From assembly GCF_007680605.1 (NCBI RefSeq), contig NZ_VEIO01000001.1:248001-312000 (forward strand): a DNA stretch of 64,000 nt, in the 5' to 3' direction. The DNA comes from Paenibacillus xylanexedens. Lineage in GTDB: Bacteria; Bacillota; Bacilli; Paenibacillales; Paenibacillaceae. Made by a program: the position numbers and the translations under genes. The notes beneath the pieces were generated by a model. It ran no database searches. It was not told where the DNA came from and worked only from the letters and a program-made list of their open reading frames with translations. This document shows positions 26,133 through 35,689 of this stretch, one piece after another; position 1 is the stretch's first letter, and the number at the start of each line of letters is the position of its first letter.

Positions 26133-28586
26133 ATGAGAGTATCGACAGATTGGCTGTCTGATTATATTGCCCTTGAAGGTGTAACCCCGCAGGAGCTGGC
26201 AGAAAAAATCACCCGTGCAGGGATCGAAATTGATGTTGTGGAGAACCGCAACCAAGGGGTAAACAAGGTTGTTGTTGGTTATGTGAAGAGCAAGGAAAAA
26301 CACCCGGACGCGGACAAACTGAATGTCTGTGTGATTGATGCAGGACAAGAGGAAGAGCTACAGATCGTATGTGGCGCGAAAAATGTGGATGCGGGTCAAA
26401 AAGTAGCGGTAGCCCTTGTTGGCGCGAAGCTTCCAGGCGGGCTGGATATTAAAAAAGCGAAGCTGCGCGGCGTTGTATCGCTTGGTATGATCTGTTCTGC
26501 CAAAGAGCTTGGCATGAACGACAAATTGCTGCCTAAAGAGCAACAGGAAGGTATTCTTGTTCTGCCGGAAAACACAGAGATCGGCACGCCAATCAGCCAG
26601 GTGCTGGGCCTGGATGATCATGTGCTGGAGCTTGACTTGACGCCGAATCGTTCCGACGCTTTGAGTATGCGCGGTGCAGCATACGAAGTGGGGGCGATCC
26701 TGGGACGCGAAGTGACGTTGCCGAATCCGAAAGATCAGCTGGTCGAAGCCGGTGATGAAGCGGCTAATCATATTTCTGTGGAGATCAAGGCCCAGGAGCA
26801 GTGCAGCCATTATGCAGCTCGCTATGTGACTGGAATCAAGCTGGGGGCTTCCCCGCTCTGGATGCAGAACCGTCTCATGGCAGCGGGCGTACGTCCGATT
26901 AACAATATCGTGGATATTACGAATTATGTCATGCTTGAATACGGGCAACCGCTGCATGCGTTTGATGCAGATAAGCTGGAGAACGGCCGCATTGAAGTGC
27001 GCATGGCACACGAAGGCGAAACGATTGTGACGTTGGACGGACAGGAGCGTAAGCTGGAACCGCATATGCTGCTGATTACCGACGGCGTGAAGCCGGTTGC
27101 CATCGCCGGGGTTATGGGCGGTGAAAATTCCGAGGTATCGGAAGGCACCGTGAATCTGCTCCTGGAGTCCGCCAAGTTTGATGGCGGAACGGTTCGGAAG
27201 ACGTCGCGCCAACTGGGGCTACGTTCCGAAGCAAGCTTGCGTTTTGAAAAAGAAGTAGACCCGGGTGCGGTAATAACGGCTCTGGATCGTGCGGCTGAAC
27301 TCATTCAGCGTTATGCATCAGGGCAAGTATATCAAGGGATTGTGCAAGCTGGCGCTGAAGCTTCCGAGAAGCGTGTCATTCAAATGTCTCTGAACAGACT
27401 TAACCGTTATTTGGGAACGGATCTTTCTCTGCTTGAGGTGAAAACAATCTTTGCCCGGTTGCACTTTGCATGTGGTGATGCGGAGCAGGGTGTTCTCGAT
27501 GTGGAAGTGCCTACTCGCAGAGGGGATATCACGATAGATGTGGATCTGTTCGAAGAGGTTGCCCGTCTATACGGGTACGACAACATTCCAACAACGTGGA
27601 TCGAAGGCACGACTACACCAGGCGCATATACCCGTCCTCAAGCCATTCGTCGTACGATCCGTGGGTTGATGTCTGGTAGCGGCTGGCAGGAAATGATCAG
27701 TTATTCCTTTGTTCATCCAGACAAAGCAGTGCTGTTCCCTGCGCTGACACAAGGTAGCAAAGCGGTTAAGCTGGCTATGCCGATGAGTGAAGATCGTAGT
27801 GTGTTGCGTACGAGCATTTTGCCGCAGATGCTGGATGCTGCTGTATACAACATGAATCGGAAGCAGGATTCGCTTGCCGTGTTTGAAGTAGGCAGTGTTT
27901 TCTTCACGGAGGAAGAGAAGCTGACGAAGCAACCGCATGAAATTCCGGTACTCTCCATGTTGCTTACGGGTAACCGTGTAGCGCAACAATGGAATGTAGG
28001 GGCAGAGAAAGTGGATTTCTTTGACATCAAAGGTGCACTTGAGAACTTGTTTGCTTATTTGGGGCTGGAGCAACGGATTCGCTTTGTAGCGAACAGTCCG
28101 GAAGGATTCCATCCAGGGCGTTCTGCCTCCATCTATCTGGATGGCAAAGATGGAAGTGAAGGCACATTGATCGGTACTCTCGGTCAGTTGCATCCAGAAC
28201 TACAGCAACAATATGATCTGAATGATGTTTATGTTGCTGAAATTGCTCTTGAAGGGATATATGAGGAAGCGGATGCGGATATTCGTTATCGTGAGCTTCC
28301 GCGCTTCCCGGCGGTAGAGCGTGATATTGCTGTGGTGGTAAACAAAAATATCGAAGCTGGCGACATGCTCCGTACCATCCGTGAATGTGCGGGTGAACTG
28401 TTGCAGAACGTACAGGTATTTGACGTATTCACAGGCAGCAAGCTGGGTGAAGATAAGAAAAGTGTGGCCATGGCTCTGGTATACCGAAACCGTGAACGCA
28501 CGTTGACAGACGAGGAAGTTACCGAAGCTCATGCACGGGTAGTAACACGTTTGGAAGAGCAATTCAACGCAGAACTGCGCAAATAG
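26133..28586 (+). CDS. pheT: Phenylalanyl-tRNA synthetase beta subunit
   Basis: The product has 817 residues. Domains in order are an EMAP-type tRNA-binding OB fold (about 40-150, VVVGYVKSKEKHPDADKLNV), the B3/B4 editing domain (about 210-390, with DITNYVMLEYGQPLHAFDADKL), B5 (about 410-480, DVEVPTRRGDITIDVDLFEE), the catalytic-like core, and the C-terminal ferredoxin-fold anticodon-binding domain (about 724-817, YRELPRFPAVERDIAVVV). It is essential for phenylalanine charging together with PheS. The operon ends at a strong terminator 45 bases downstream, so the following zapA-like gene is transcribed separately or by read-through. Confidence 0.98.
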   Translation: MRVSTDWLSDYIALEGVTPQELAEKITRAGIEIDVVENRNQGVNKVVVGYVKSKEKHPDADKLNVCVIDAGQEEELQIVCGAKNVDAGQKVAVALVGAKLPGGLDIKKAKLRGVVSLGMICSAKELGMNDKLLPKEQQEGILVLPENTEIGTPISQVLGLDDHVLELDLTPNRSDALSMRGAAYEVGAILGREVTLPNPKDQLVEAGDEAANHISVEIKAQEQCSHYAARYVTGIKLGASPLWMQNRLMAAGVRPINNIVDITNYVMLEYGQPLHAFDADKLENGRIEVRMAHEGETIVTLDGQERKLEPHMLLITDGVKPVAIAGVMGGENSEVSEGTVNLLLESAKFDGGTVRKTSRQLGLRSEASLRFEKEVDPGAVITALDRAAELIQRYASGQVYQGIVQAGAEASEKRVIQMSLNRLNRYLGTDLSLLEVKTIFARLHFACGDAEQGVLDVEVPTRRGDITIDVDLFEEVARLYGYDNIPTTWIEGTTTPGAYTRPQAIRRTIRGLMSGSGWQEMISYSFVHPDKAVLFPALTQGSKAVKLAMPMSEDRSVLRTSILPQMLDAAVYNMNRKQDSLAVFEVGSVFFTEEEKLTKQPHEIPVLSMLLTGNRVAQQWNVGAEKVDFFDIKGALENLFAYLGLEQRIRFVANSPEGFHPGRSASIYLDGKDGSEGTLIGTLGQLHPELQQQYDLNDVYVAEIALEGIYEEADADIRYRELPRFPAVERDIAVVVNKNIEAGDMLRTIRECAGELLQNVQVFDVFTGSKLGEDKKSVAMALVYRNRERTLTDEEVTEAHARVVTRLEEQFNAELRK

Positions 28587-28630
28587 GACAGAAGTCAATT
28601 TTTTGAACAAAGATTAGCAGGAATTGCTCG

Positions 28631-28677
28631 AAGTCACATCGAATCCTTAGCAATAGAGGATCGATGTGACTTTTTTG
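28631..28677 (+). terminator. Terminator after pheT
   Basis: AAGTCACATCGA and TCGATGTGACTT pair, followed by TTTTT. Confidence 0.9.
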
Positions 28678-28724
28678 TCATTACAGCTTAGAATCAACAT
28701 ACAGACTTGAAGGAGGGCACAACT

Positions 28725-31571
28725 GTGACTACACCTGATCGTACACGCGTCACCGTAGAGATCTACGGGACTTCCTATAAACTGGTCGGCAGCAGTGCCG
28801 ATTATATGAAACAAGTAGCTAATCTGGTAGATGAGCGTATGAGCGCCATCTCCAAAAGTCATTCCCGTTTGGACACGCCGCGTATTGCTGTACTTGCGGC
28901 CGTACATATGGCTGAGCAGTCTCTTCAGACGCAGGAGATCCGAAATGAGCTCAAGATGCTCACGGGAGAACGTACAGAACTTCGAAATGAATTAAACCGA
29001 TTAAACGCCATTCAGAGCGAACACCAAAAAGAATTGCAACAGCGAGATCAGTCTCTCGCTGAGGTTCGCCAGCAGAAGATTGAGGCAGAGCAGGCTTTGC
29101 AAAAGCTCACCGCAGACAAGCAGGCTGAAATCACCAAGCTGAATGCGATGTTGGAGCAAGAGCGCAGCCAAATGAAGGATCAGATCCAGAAGATGCAGGC
29201 GCAAGCCGCGGCACAACTCAAAGAGGCAGAAGTGAAAGCTAATACACGTGTAAAGGAAGCAGAGGAAAAAGCAGCAAACCAACTTAAACAATTACAGGCT
29301 CAATCTGCGTCGCAACTTAAAGAAGCACAGAACCGTGCGGCAGCTGAGCTACAGCAGGTGCGGGCCAAAGCCGCGACCGAGTACAAAGAGCTGCAGGAAA
29401 GAACTGCGGCACAATTGAAGGAAGCCGAAAGCAAGGCAGTAGCAGAGCGCCAAAAACTGCAGGTTCAGGCGGCAGAGCAGGTACAAGCGGCCAAAGAAGA
29501 GGCAGAAGCTGCGATCCTCTCTGAACTGGAACAGGCTGAAGCCAAATTGAGACAGGTGGAGGAAGAGGCGACCCTTCAATATAGCGAACTTGAAAATCAA
29601 ATGAAGCAGCGTCTGGAGCAAGCCGAACAGAAAGCACAGAAGCAGGCAGAAGCGTTCGAAGCACAAGCGAAACAAGAGCGTGAAGCATGGCTTGCTGAAG
29701 CTGAACAGAAGCACCAGGCTGCTCTGGAGCAACAGAAGTCTGAGTTTAGAGCTCTTTCCGAGCAATCCGAGCTTGAATGGATGGAGAAAGAGGCTTTCTA
29801 TGAAGAGCAATTGAAAGAAGAGCAAGAAGTAGCGGCTACCCGTGCAGCTGAGGCAACGGCAGCGGCTGAAGAAACGCTACAGCAGGAGCGGAGTAAACTG
29901 GCTCGTCAGTTGGAGGAAGAACGTGCTCAGGCAAATGCTCGCATAACGGAGATCAATGAACAACTGGGCGAGGTTCGGAGTCAGCTTCAACATACGCAGG
30001 AAGTGGTTTCTGAGCAAGAACAGTTGCTCCAGGCGGAACGTACCCAAGTGGAGTCGTTGCGACAGGAGCACGAGATCCGTGTTCAGGAACAGGAGACTCA
30101 GACACGTCGGATCGCGGAGCTCCAGCAACAAGTGGAGCAGTTGAGAGAAGGCAGCAATGATCTGCAAAACAAACTTCGTGAAACGGAGCAGTCGTTGAAA
30201 CAGACACAGGAGTCACAGCAACAGTTGCAAGATCAGTATAATGAAGCAGTGGATCGTGAAACAGCGCTAACCGCTCAACTGCGCAAACTGCAGGAACAGC
30301 ATACCCAGCTTGAACAGGATGCACAGCATTTGCTTGAAGCAGAAGCGAAGTCAGAAGAAGAACAGCGCAGACTGCAGAAGGTGCTGGAGCAGGCACATGC
30401 GGCTGTACGTACATTGCAAAATGAGATAACAATGCTGACGGAGAGGGAACAATCCTGGAAAGATCTTGCTGAACAGCGACTCGCCGATATTGGAGATCTG
30501 GAGAATCAGATTCTCGAAGCAGCTGAGCAGAATGAAACGCTGGAGTCTGGTGTACAGTCCTTGCATGATGAACTTTCCGTCGTGAAGGAAGAAGCGCGCC
30601 TCTACAATGAGGAGGCTGTTCGTTATGAGAAAGAAAACGAGATCCTAGAAGAGAAACTCAAACAAATGAATGAGGATTTACAAGGCACACGCCGTGAACT
30701 AAATAATAATCATGAGGAGCTAGCTGAGAAGAATAAGGAGTTAGCTGACAAACATGAGGAGCTAAATAATACTCGCGATGAATTGCATAGTGCCCAAGAG
30801 GAATTAAGCCGTCTGCAGGAACAATACAAGCAGATCCGTAACGATTACAGTGATGCTCTTCAACGAGAAGAGAATACCGGTTCCCTAATGAGTGAACTCG
30901 AAGCGGAGAAGAATGCGCTGGAGCAATCGCTGAACGAAGCAAGACAGTCCGCTGAGCAACTTGCCAAGCGTTATACGGAGCAAGCGAGTCAGCTCGCGCA
31001 GACGGAAGAGGAAGCTCTCGAATGGCAAATTAAACATGAGGATCTGTCTGCCAATCAGTCGGAACTGTCTTCTCGTATCCAGCAACTGATGACACGTGAA
31101 GAAGAGCTTCGTTCACAGTTGGAACTGGTAACTGAGTCGGCAGAGCAGAACGAACAGGTATGGAAGCTACGTGCTGACGAATGGGCGGAGCAGGAGCAGG
31201 CATGGCAGGATCGCTGGACAGCACTGGAGAGTGAATTGACAGCGTGGCAAAGAGAGAGTGCAGCAAGTTCAGAGAAGCTGGAGGAACTGGTACAAGAACG
31301 TGATCTGTTGCTCAAGGAGCGTTCACAGCGGGAACAGCATCAAGTGGAGGCAGACGAGGAGAAGCAGATCATGGAGAATGAACTGCGAGAAATAAGTGAA
31401 CGTTATGAACTAACGGCAAACCAGCTTCGATTGTTGCAGGTTGAGCGGGAGATGGAACAAGAAAAGGCGGAGCAGCTCAATACGAAATATCGTCAGCTTC
31501 ACGATGAATATACAAAGTTACAGACGGAATATAACGAATGGATTGAATTGATTGAGCAGGATCAGACGTAA
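28725..31571 (+). CDS. ZapA-like protein with giant coiled-coil extension
   Basis: The product has 948 residues; the GTG start follows AAGGAGGG. Residues about 8-70 (RVTVEIYGTSYKLVG, DYMKQVANLVDERM, TPRIAVLAAVHMAEQSL) are a full ZapA domain, the small FtsZ-ring bundling protein. ZapA normally ends near 85-110 residues. Here about 870 further residues form an almost unbroken Glu/Gln/Ala/Leu heptad coiled coil without membrane segments or a second recognised domain. It includes Ala-rich quasi-repeats (about 155-270) and short NKELADKHEEL-type repeats (about 660-690). Position after pheT and before mutS2 matches B. subtilis zapA, so it is the orthologue. A rod more than 100 nm long attached to the division ring is an inference. 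Confidence 0.88.
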   Translation: MTTPDRTRVTVEIYGTSYKLVGSSADYMKQVANLVDERMSAISKSHSRLDTPRIAVLAAVHMAEQSLQTQEIRNELKMLTGERTELRNELNRLNAIQSEHQKELQQRDQSLAEVRQQKIEAEQALQKLTADKQAEITKLNAMLEQERSQMKDQIQKMQAQAAAQLKEAEVKANTRVKEAEEKAANQLKQLQAQSASQLKEAQNRAAAELQQVRAKAATEYKELQERTAAQLKEAESKAVAERQKLQVQAAEQVQAAKEEAEAAILSELEQAEAKLRQVEEEATLQYSELENQMKQRLEQAEQKAQKQAEAFEAQAKQEREAWLAEAEQKHQAALEQQKSEFRALSEQSELEWMEKEAFYEEQLKEEQEVAATRAAEATAAAEETLQQERSKLARQLEEERAQANARITEINEQLGEVRSQLQHTQEVVSEQEQLLQAERTQVESLRQEHEIRVQEQETQTRRIAELQQQVEQLREGSNDLQNKLRETEQSLKQTQESQQQLQDQYNEAVDRETALTAQLRKLQEQHTQLEQDAQHLLEAEAKSEEEQRRLQKVLEQAHAAVRTLQNEITMLTEREQSWKDLAEQRLADIGDLENQILEAAEQNETLESGVQSLHDELSVVKEEARLYNEEAVRYEKENEILEEKLKQMNEDLQGTRRELNNNHEELAEKNKELADKHEELNNTRDELHSAQEELSRLQEQYKQIRNDYSDALQREENTGSLMSELEAEKNALEQSLNEARQSAEQLAKRYTEQASQLAQTEEEALEWQIKHEDLSANQSELSSRIQQLMTREEELRSQLELVTESAEQNEQVWKLRADEWAEQEQAWQDRWTALESELTAWQRESAASSEKLEELVQERDLLLKERSQREQHQVEADEEKQIMENELREISERYELTANQLRLLQVEREMEQEKAEQLNTKYRQLHDEYTKLQTEYNEWIELIEQDQT

Positions 31572-31632
31572 ATATTGACTCTTTTTGTCGATGTGCTGAC
31601 CAGCGAACTCTTGCATTATTTGTTATAATACA

Positions 31633-31664
31633 AAAAAGAGCTCCCGTCGCTACGGGGGCTCTTG
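31633..31664. terminator. Bidirectional terminator between the zapA-like and cupredoxin genes
   Basis: AAGAGCTCCCGT-CGCT-ACGGGGGCTCTT. The T run is strong on the minus strand (TTTTTTG) and weak on the plus strand. Confidence 0.85.
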
Positions 31665-31674
31665 TCTTGAAGTG

Positions 31675-32046
31675 TTATTCTTCTACTATAATTTTGGAGA
31701 TCATGCTACTGTGTCCGGAACCACAAAAAACGGAACATGACATTTCGAACTCCCCGACTTTGTCAGGGACGATGACTTTGGAGCTTGTTTGGGTGTCTAA
31801 CCGAAGATTGAACTCAGGCACGAGCAAACCGTGATTTCCGTTGACGTTTTCATAAACAATCTTCACAGGCACACCTTTTTTGAGTCGATATTCGGGTTGA
31901 TCGAATTCGTAGTTGCTTGCCTTGATCACCAGTTGTTCACTGGCTGTAACCTCTGGCTCGGATGCTCCTGAATCTTTGGGACTACCGCATGCAGCAAGAA
32001 CAAGAATTAACATACACGCGGCAAGCCATGTTATACCTTTCTTCAT
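31675..32046 (-). CDS. Cupredoxin lipoprotein with a complete CuA-type site
   Basis: The product has 123 residues, starting at the second of two tandem ATGs, which is better spaced from AAGGAGG. The lipobox LAAC (Cys20) marks an extracytoplasmic membrane-anchored lipoprotein. The rest is one cupredoxin fold with His72 (NGNHGL) and the CuA pattern C104-x3-C108-x3-H112-x2-M115 (CSVFCGSGHSSM), as in cytochrome c oxidase subunit II. The two-helix membrane anchor of subunit II is absent and no other oxidase gene is near. Roles could be copper delivery to oxidase or electron transfer. Small Bacillus cupredoxins of this type are poorly characterised. Confidence 0.85.
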   Translation of the reverse strand: MKKGITWLAACMLILVLAACGSPKDSGASEPEVTASEQLVIKASNYEFDQPEYRLKKGVPVKIVYENVNGNHGLLVPEFNLRLDTQTSSKVIVPDKVGEFEMSCSVFCGSGHSSMISKIIVEE

Positions 32047-32189
32047 CATGTACCTCCTTCAGGCGTGTGGGATGGATAAAATTTGAATGATTTCTCAAGT
32101 CATCATACCGCAATCTGGCGATGCCTGTACATGTGGGGTATGTCGTTTTATTGAAATTTATCGATAGTCGCTGATCACTTGATGTGCAA

Positions 32190-32230
32190 AAAGAAAAACC
32201 TCTTCAGGCCAATGGCCTTCCGAGGTTTAG
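32190..32230 (-). terminator. Terminator after the holin-like gene
   Basis: On the minus strand AAACCTCGGAAGGCC-ATT-GGCCTGAAGAGGTTT is followed by TTCTTTTTG. Confidence 0.88.
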
Positions 32231-32268
32231 ATATCTTGTTAGAGCGCTAGCAGTATGACAGTCAGTCT

Positions 32269-32628
32269 TTAGCTTTTGGAGCTGCGTCCGGCATCAAACG
32301 GTGTGGATACCGGAATGAAGAGATCGATAATCCCGATGACCAATGCGGCGAGAATGGCACCGAGCAGGCTGACCTCAACGTGATCAACCACATATTGACC
32401 CAGCCAAATGACCAGTGCACTCACGATAAAGCCGACGATTCCCCGGCCAAAAGGGTTCACTCTTCTGCCAAAGATGCCTTCAACGATCCAGCCCAGCAAA
32501 GCGATGACCAACGCAAGCATCAGCGCGCTCCAGAAACCACCAACGGCGAAACCGGGAACGATCCAGCTTACAACCATTAACACGATAGCGGCGATAATAA
32601 ATCGTACGACATGGCCCAGAAAATTCAT
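32269..32628 (-). CDS. Small four-helix membrane protein, phage-holin-4_2 (YvlD-like) family
   Basis: The product has 119 residues with four hydrophobic segments: FIIAAIVLMVVSWIVPGF, ALMLALVIALLGWIV, IVGFIVSALVIWLGQYV and LLGAILAALVIGIIDLF. The FGRRVNPFGRGIVGF loop fits the family named after phage holins. Despite the name, such proteins (YvlD in B. subtilis) are chromosomal, often in envelope-stress operons; no phage genes surround it. AAGGAGG precedes the ATG. It stands alone with its own terminator. The function is unknown. Confidence 0.82.
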   Translation of the reverse strand: MNFLGHVVRFIIAAIVLMVVSWIVPGFAVGGFWSALMLALVIALLGWIVEGIFGRRVNPFGRGIVGFIVSALVIWLGQYVVDHVEVSLLGAILAALVIGIIDLFIPVSTPFDAGRSSKS

Positions 32629-32822
32629 GGGGGTTACCTCCTTTATTCAGATTGGATTGTGCATAAACATGGGAACTCTAAGGGAGTAAAATTGAATAGC
32701 ACAATCCTGACACATGTAGTTTGTGGCGTCATACCCCAAGTTATGTGTGGAAGGATTCGTTAAATAGCGCAACAAAGTTTCTTTCGTTATAATACAGGTA
32801 TAGTTTGGAAGGAGTTGTACAC

Positions 32823-35189
32823 TTGGATACGAAAATATTACACACTTTGGAATATCGTAAAATTTTAAATACATTGATTAGCTTCGCTCAAACATCAATG
32901 GGCAAGAAAAAAGCAGAGCAACTTGAGCCTAATAGTGATCTGGAGGAAGTAAAACGATTACTTCAACAAACGGATGAAGCTTTCACCTTTGAGCGTCTCA
33001 AAGGTTCTCCGTCCTTTGGCGGGATTGTAGACATCACGGCTTCTGTAAAACGTGCTGAGATTGGAGGCACACTCAACCCGCATGAACTGCTGGGTATTTC
33101 TACAACGACACATGTGGCCAGACGGTTGAAACGTCAGATTGCAACGCTACATGAGGACGAGCCGATAGCGTCGCTCTTCTATATCAGTGACCAGTTGTCT
33201 GAGCAGAAGGAACTTGAAGATGCGATCCGTATCTGTATTGATGATAATGCGGAGGTTGCAGATAGTGCGAGTGTAACGCTGGCACAGATTCGCCGCGAAC
33301 TGCGCGGGGGAGAAGCACGGATTCGGGAGAAGCTGGATTCAATGATTCGTTCGTCCACCGTTTCCAAAATGTTGCAAGATCAGCTCATTACGATTCGTGG
33401 GGATCGATTTGTTATTCCTGTCAAAGCAGAGTACCGCTCTTATTTCGGCGGCATAGTCCATGATCAGTCAGGCTCAGGAGCGACTCTTTTCATTGAGCCG
33501 GAATCCATCGTGGCCATGAACAATAAATTACGCGAAACCCGGATTCGGGAGGAACGCGAAATTGAGATCATTTTGCAAAAATTGACGGCCCTTGTCAGTG
33601 AGCAGGGAGAGTGGCTGTTATATGATGTCGATTTGCTGGCATCGCTTGATTTTATTTTTGCCAAAGCGCGTTTAGCCCGTGAGCTCAAAGCAACGCTGCC
33701 TCGAATGAATGATCGAGGTTTCCTCAAGCTGAAAAAGGGACGTCATCCGCTGATTCCGATTGAACATGTCGTTCCAATTGATGTAGAGCTTGGCAACGAC
33801 TACACCTCTATTATCGTGACTGGACCAAACACAGGTGGTAAAACGGTAACGTTGAAAACCATCGGTCTGTTAAGCTTGATGGCGATGTCGGGATTGTTTG
33901 TTCCAGCAGAAGACGGCAGTCAGTTATGTGTATTTGATGCGATCTATGCCGACATTGGTGATGAGCAGAGTATCGAGCAGAATCTGAGTACGTTCTCCAG
34001 CCATATGACCAACATCATTCGTATTTTGAAAAATATGACGCCGAAAAGTCTCATCCTGTTGGATGAACTTGGAGCAGGGACAGATCCAGCAGAAGGTTCT
34101 GCGCTCGCCATCTCCATGCTAGAGCATATGCACCAGACAGGTTGCCGCATGGTGGCAACGACTCACTATAGTGAGTTGAAAGCTTATGCTTACGAGCGTA
34201 AAGGCGTTATTAACGCCAGCATGGAATTTGATATTAATACACTGAGTCCGACTTACCGTCTGCTTGTCGGCGTACCGGGACGCAGTAACGCTTTTGCGAT
34301 TGCAGAGCGCTTGGGACTTCCGGGTTACATTCTGGATTATGCACGCGGTGAAGTGAAAGAAGAAGATCAGCGGATTGAACACATGATCGCTTCGCTCGAA
34401 GAGAACCGTCTAACAGCTGAACAAGAGCGTCAGAAAGCAGAAACGCTTCGCCAGGATATGGAAAAATTGCGTAGCCGCCATCAAGCCGAGCTGGAAAAGC
34501 TGGAACAACAGCGTGACCGCCGGATTGAAAAAGCGGAGGAAGATGCGCGTAGCATCGTAGATAAGGCTCGTGCAGAAGCAGAAAAAATTATTGCTGACCT
34601 TCGTCAGCTGGCTCTGGAGGAGGGTGCTTCTGTCAAGGAGCATAAGTTGATCGCTGCTCGTAAACAGCTGGATGAAGCAGAGCCGGAAAAACGTAGAAAA
34701 ACGGTGAAAAAGACAGCTGCTCCGAAAGCACGTGCGATTGGCCCAGGTGATGAAGTTTTAGTTTACAGTCTCAATCAGAAGGGGCATGTCGTGGAGATGG
34801 CAGGCAGCAAGGATGCTGTGGTACAGCTCGGCATTATGAAAATGAAAGTGTCGCTGGATGATTTGGAGTTGCAACAGACAGCACCAGCGGCAAAACAGCC
34901 AAAGCAAAAACCGGTCACAGGCATGAAGCGTACTCGAGATGATAACGTGAAGAGTGAACTGGATCTGCGGGGGGCTAATCTGGAAGAGGCCCTGATGGAA
35001 GTAGATCGTTTCATCGATGAAGCCTTCCTTGCCAACTTGGGTCAAGTGTATATTATCCATGGTAAAGGTACAGGAATTTTGCGTACGGGTATTCAGGATT
35101 ACCTGCGGAAGCATAAACATATTAAAAGTTATCGTCTAGGCAATTACGGAGAGGGAGGCAACGGTGTAACCGTCGCTGAACTGGAATAG
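32823..35189 (+). CDS. mutS2: MutS2 (RqcU-type) ATPase with Smr nuclease domain
   Basis: The product has 788 residues. I chose the TTG at 32823 (MDTKILHTLEYRKIL); GGAAGGAG lies 8 bases upstream, inside the longer open frame. A MutS core and clamp precede the ATPase with Walker A GPNTGGKTVTLK (from residue 334), Walker B LILLDELGAGTDP and the ST-x-FSSH motif. A coiled-coil region (about 515-610), a KOW-like stretch and a C-terminal Smr domain (DLRGANLEEALMEVDRFIDE to HGKGTGILRTGI) follow. MutS2 suppresses recombination and, in B. subtilis, splits collided ribosomes. It lacks the mismatch-recognition domain. A TATAAT at 32788 may be its -10. Confidence 0.95.
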   Translation: MDTKILHTLEYRKILNTLISFAQTSMGKKKAEQLEPNSDLEEVKRLLQQTDEAFTFERLKGSPSFGGIVDITASVKRAEIGGTLNPHELLGISTTTHVARRLKRQIATLHEDEPIASLFYISDQLSEQKELEDAIRICIDDNAEVADSASVTLAQIRRELRGGEARIREKLDSMIRSSTVSKMLQDQLITIRGDRFVIPVKAEYRSYFGGIVHDQSGSGATLFIEPESIVAMNNKLRETRIREEREIEIILQKLTALVSEQGEWLLYDVDLLASLDFIFAKARLARELKATLPRMNDRGFLKLKKGRHPLIPIEHVVPIDVELGNDYTSIIVTGPNTGGKTVTLKTIGLLSLMAMSGLFVPAEDGSQLCVFDAIYADIGDEQSIEQNLSTFSSHMTNIIRILKNMTPKSLILLDELGAGTDPAEGSALAISMLEHMHQTGCRMVATTHYSELKAYAYERKGVINASMEFDINTLSPTYRLLVGVPGRSNAFAIAERLGLPGYILDYARGEVKEEDQRIEHMIASLEENRLTAEQERQKAETLRQDMEKLRSRHQAELEKLEQQRDRRIEKAEEDARSIVDKARAEAEKIIADLRQLALEEGASVKEHKLIAARKQLDEAEPEKRRKTVKKTAAPKARAIGPGDEVLVYSLNQKGHVVEMAGSKDAVVQLGIMKMKVSLDDLELQQTAPAAKQPKQKPVTGMKRTRDDNVKSELDLRGANLEEALMEVDRFIDEAFLANLGQVYIIHGKGTGILRTGIQDYLRKHKHIKSYRLGNYGEGGNGVTVAELE

Positions 35190-35261
35190 CCTCAGGATGA
35201 ATAAACAACAACCTGCTGTTCCGTCGTTAAGTCGGACAGCAGATGCGGAAGGAGAATGGGA

Positions 35262-35681
35262 GTGAAAGAAGCGATTGACGGACTGCTGTCTCATCCGCTC
35301 GGGATGGTCCTCGGTTTCTTCTCGGTTGCCATCATGGAGTTGCTCGTTTTTCTCGCATGCTTCGAACTGGTAACCAAATATAAATGCTGGACGGAGATCA
35401 AAAAAGGCAATGTGGCTGTGGCTATGGCTACAGGCGGGAAAATCTTTGGGATTTGCAACGTACTCCGTTTTTGTATTCAAGCAAAATCTTCAGTATATGA
35501 AGCGATGACATGGTCATTTGTCGGGTTTGTTTTGTTGCTCATTGCTTATTTTTTATTCGAGTTCCTGACGCCAGTGTTTTCAATTGACCGGGAGATTGAA
35601 GCAGATAACCGTGCAGTTGGGTTGATATCCATGATCATTTCTGTCTCACTGTCCTTTGTTATTGGCGCAAGCATTGTCTAG
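35262..35681 (+). CDS. DUF350 family membrane protein
   Basis: The product has 139 residues. The GTG at 35262 is 7 bases after GGAAGGAG; the ATG at 35256 is too close to it. Four membrane segments alternate with short loops: LGMVLGFFSVAIMELLVF, AVAMATGGKIFGICNVL, WSFVGFVLLLIAYFLFEFL and AVGLISMIISVSLSFVIGASI. The DUF350 repeat signature (ELVTKYKCWTEIKKGNVAVA) is present. The function is unknown. It follows mutS2 by 72 bases and precedes a tiny membrane ORF and a zinc-ribbon gene, probably one transcript. Confidence 0.85.
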   Translation: MKEAIDGLLSHPLGMVLGFFSVAIMELLVFLACFELVTKYKCWTEIKKGNVAVAMATGGKIFGICNVLRFCIQAKSSVYEAMTWSFVGFVLLLIAYFLFEFLTPVFSIDREIEADNRAVGLISMIISVSLSFVIGASIV

Positions 35682-35689
35682 GGGGATCG

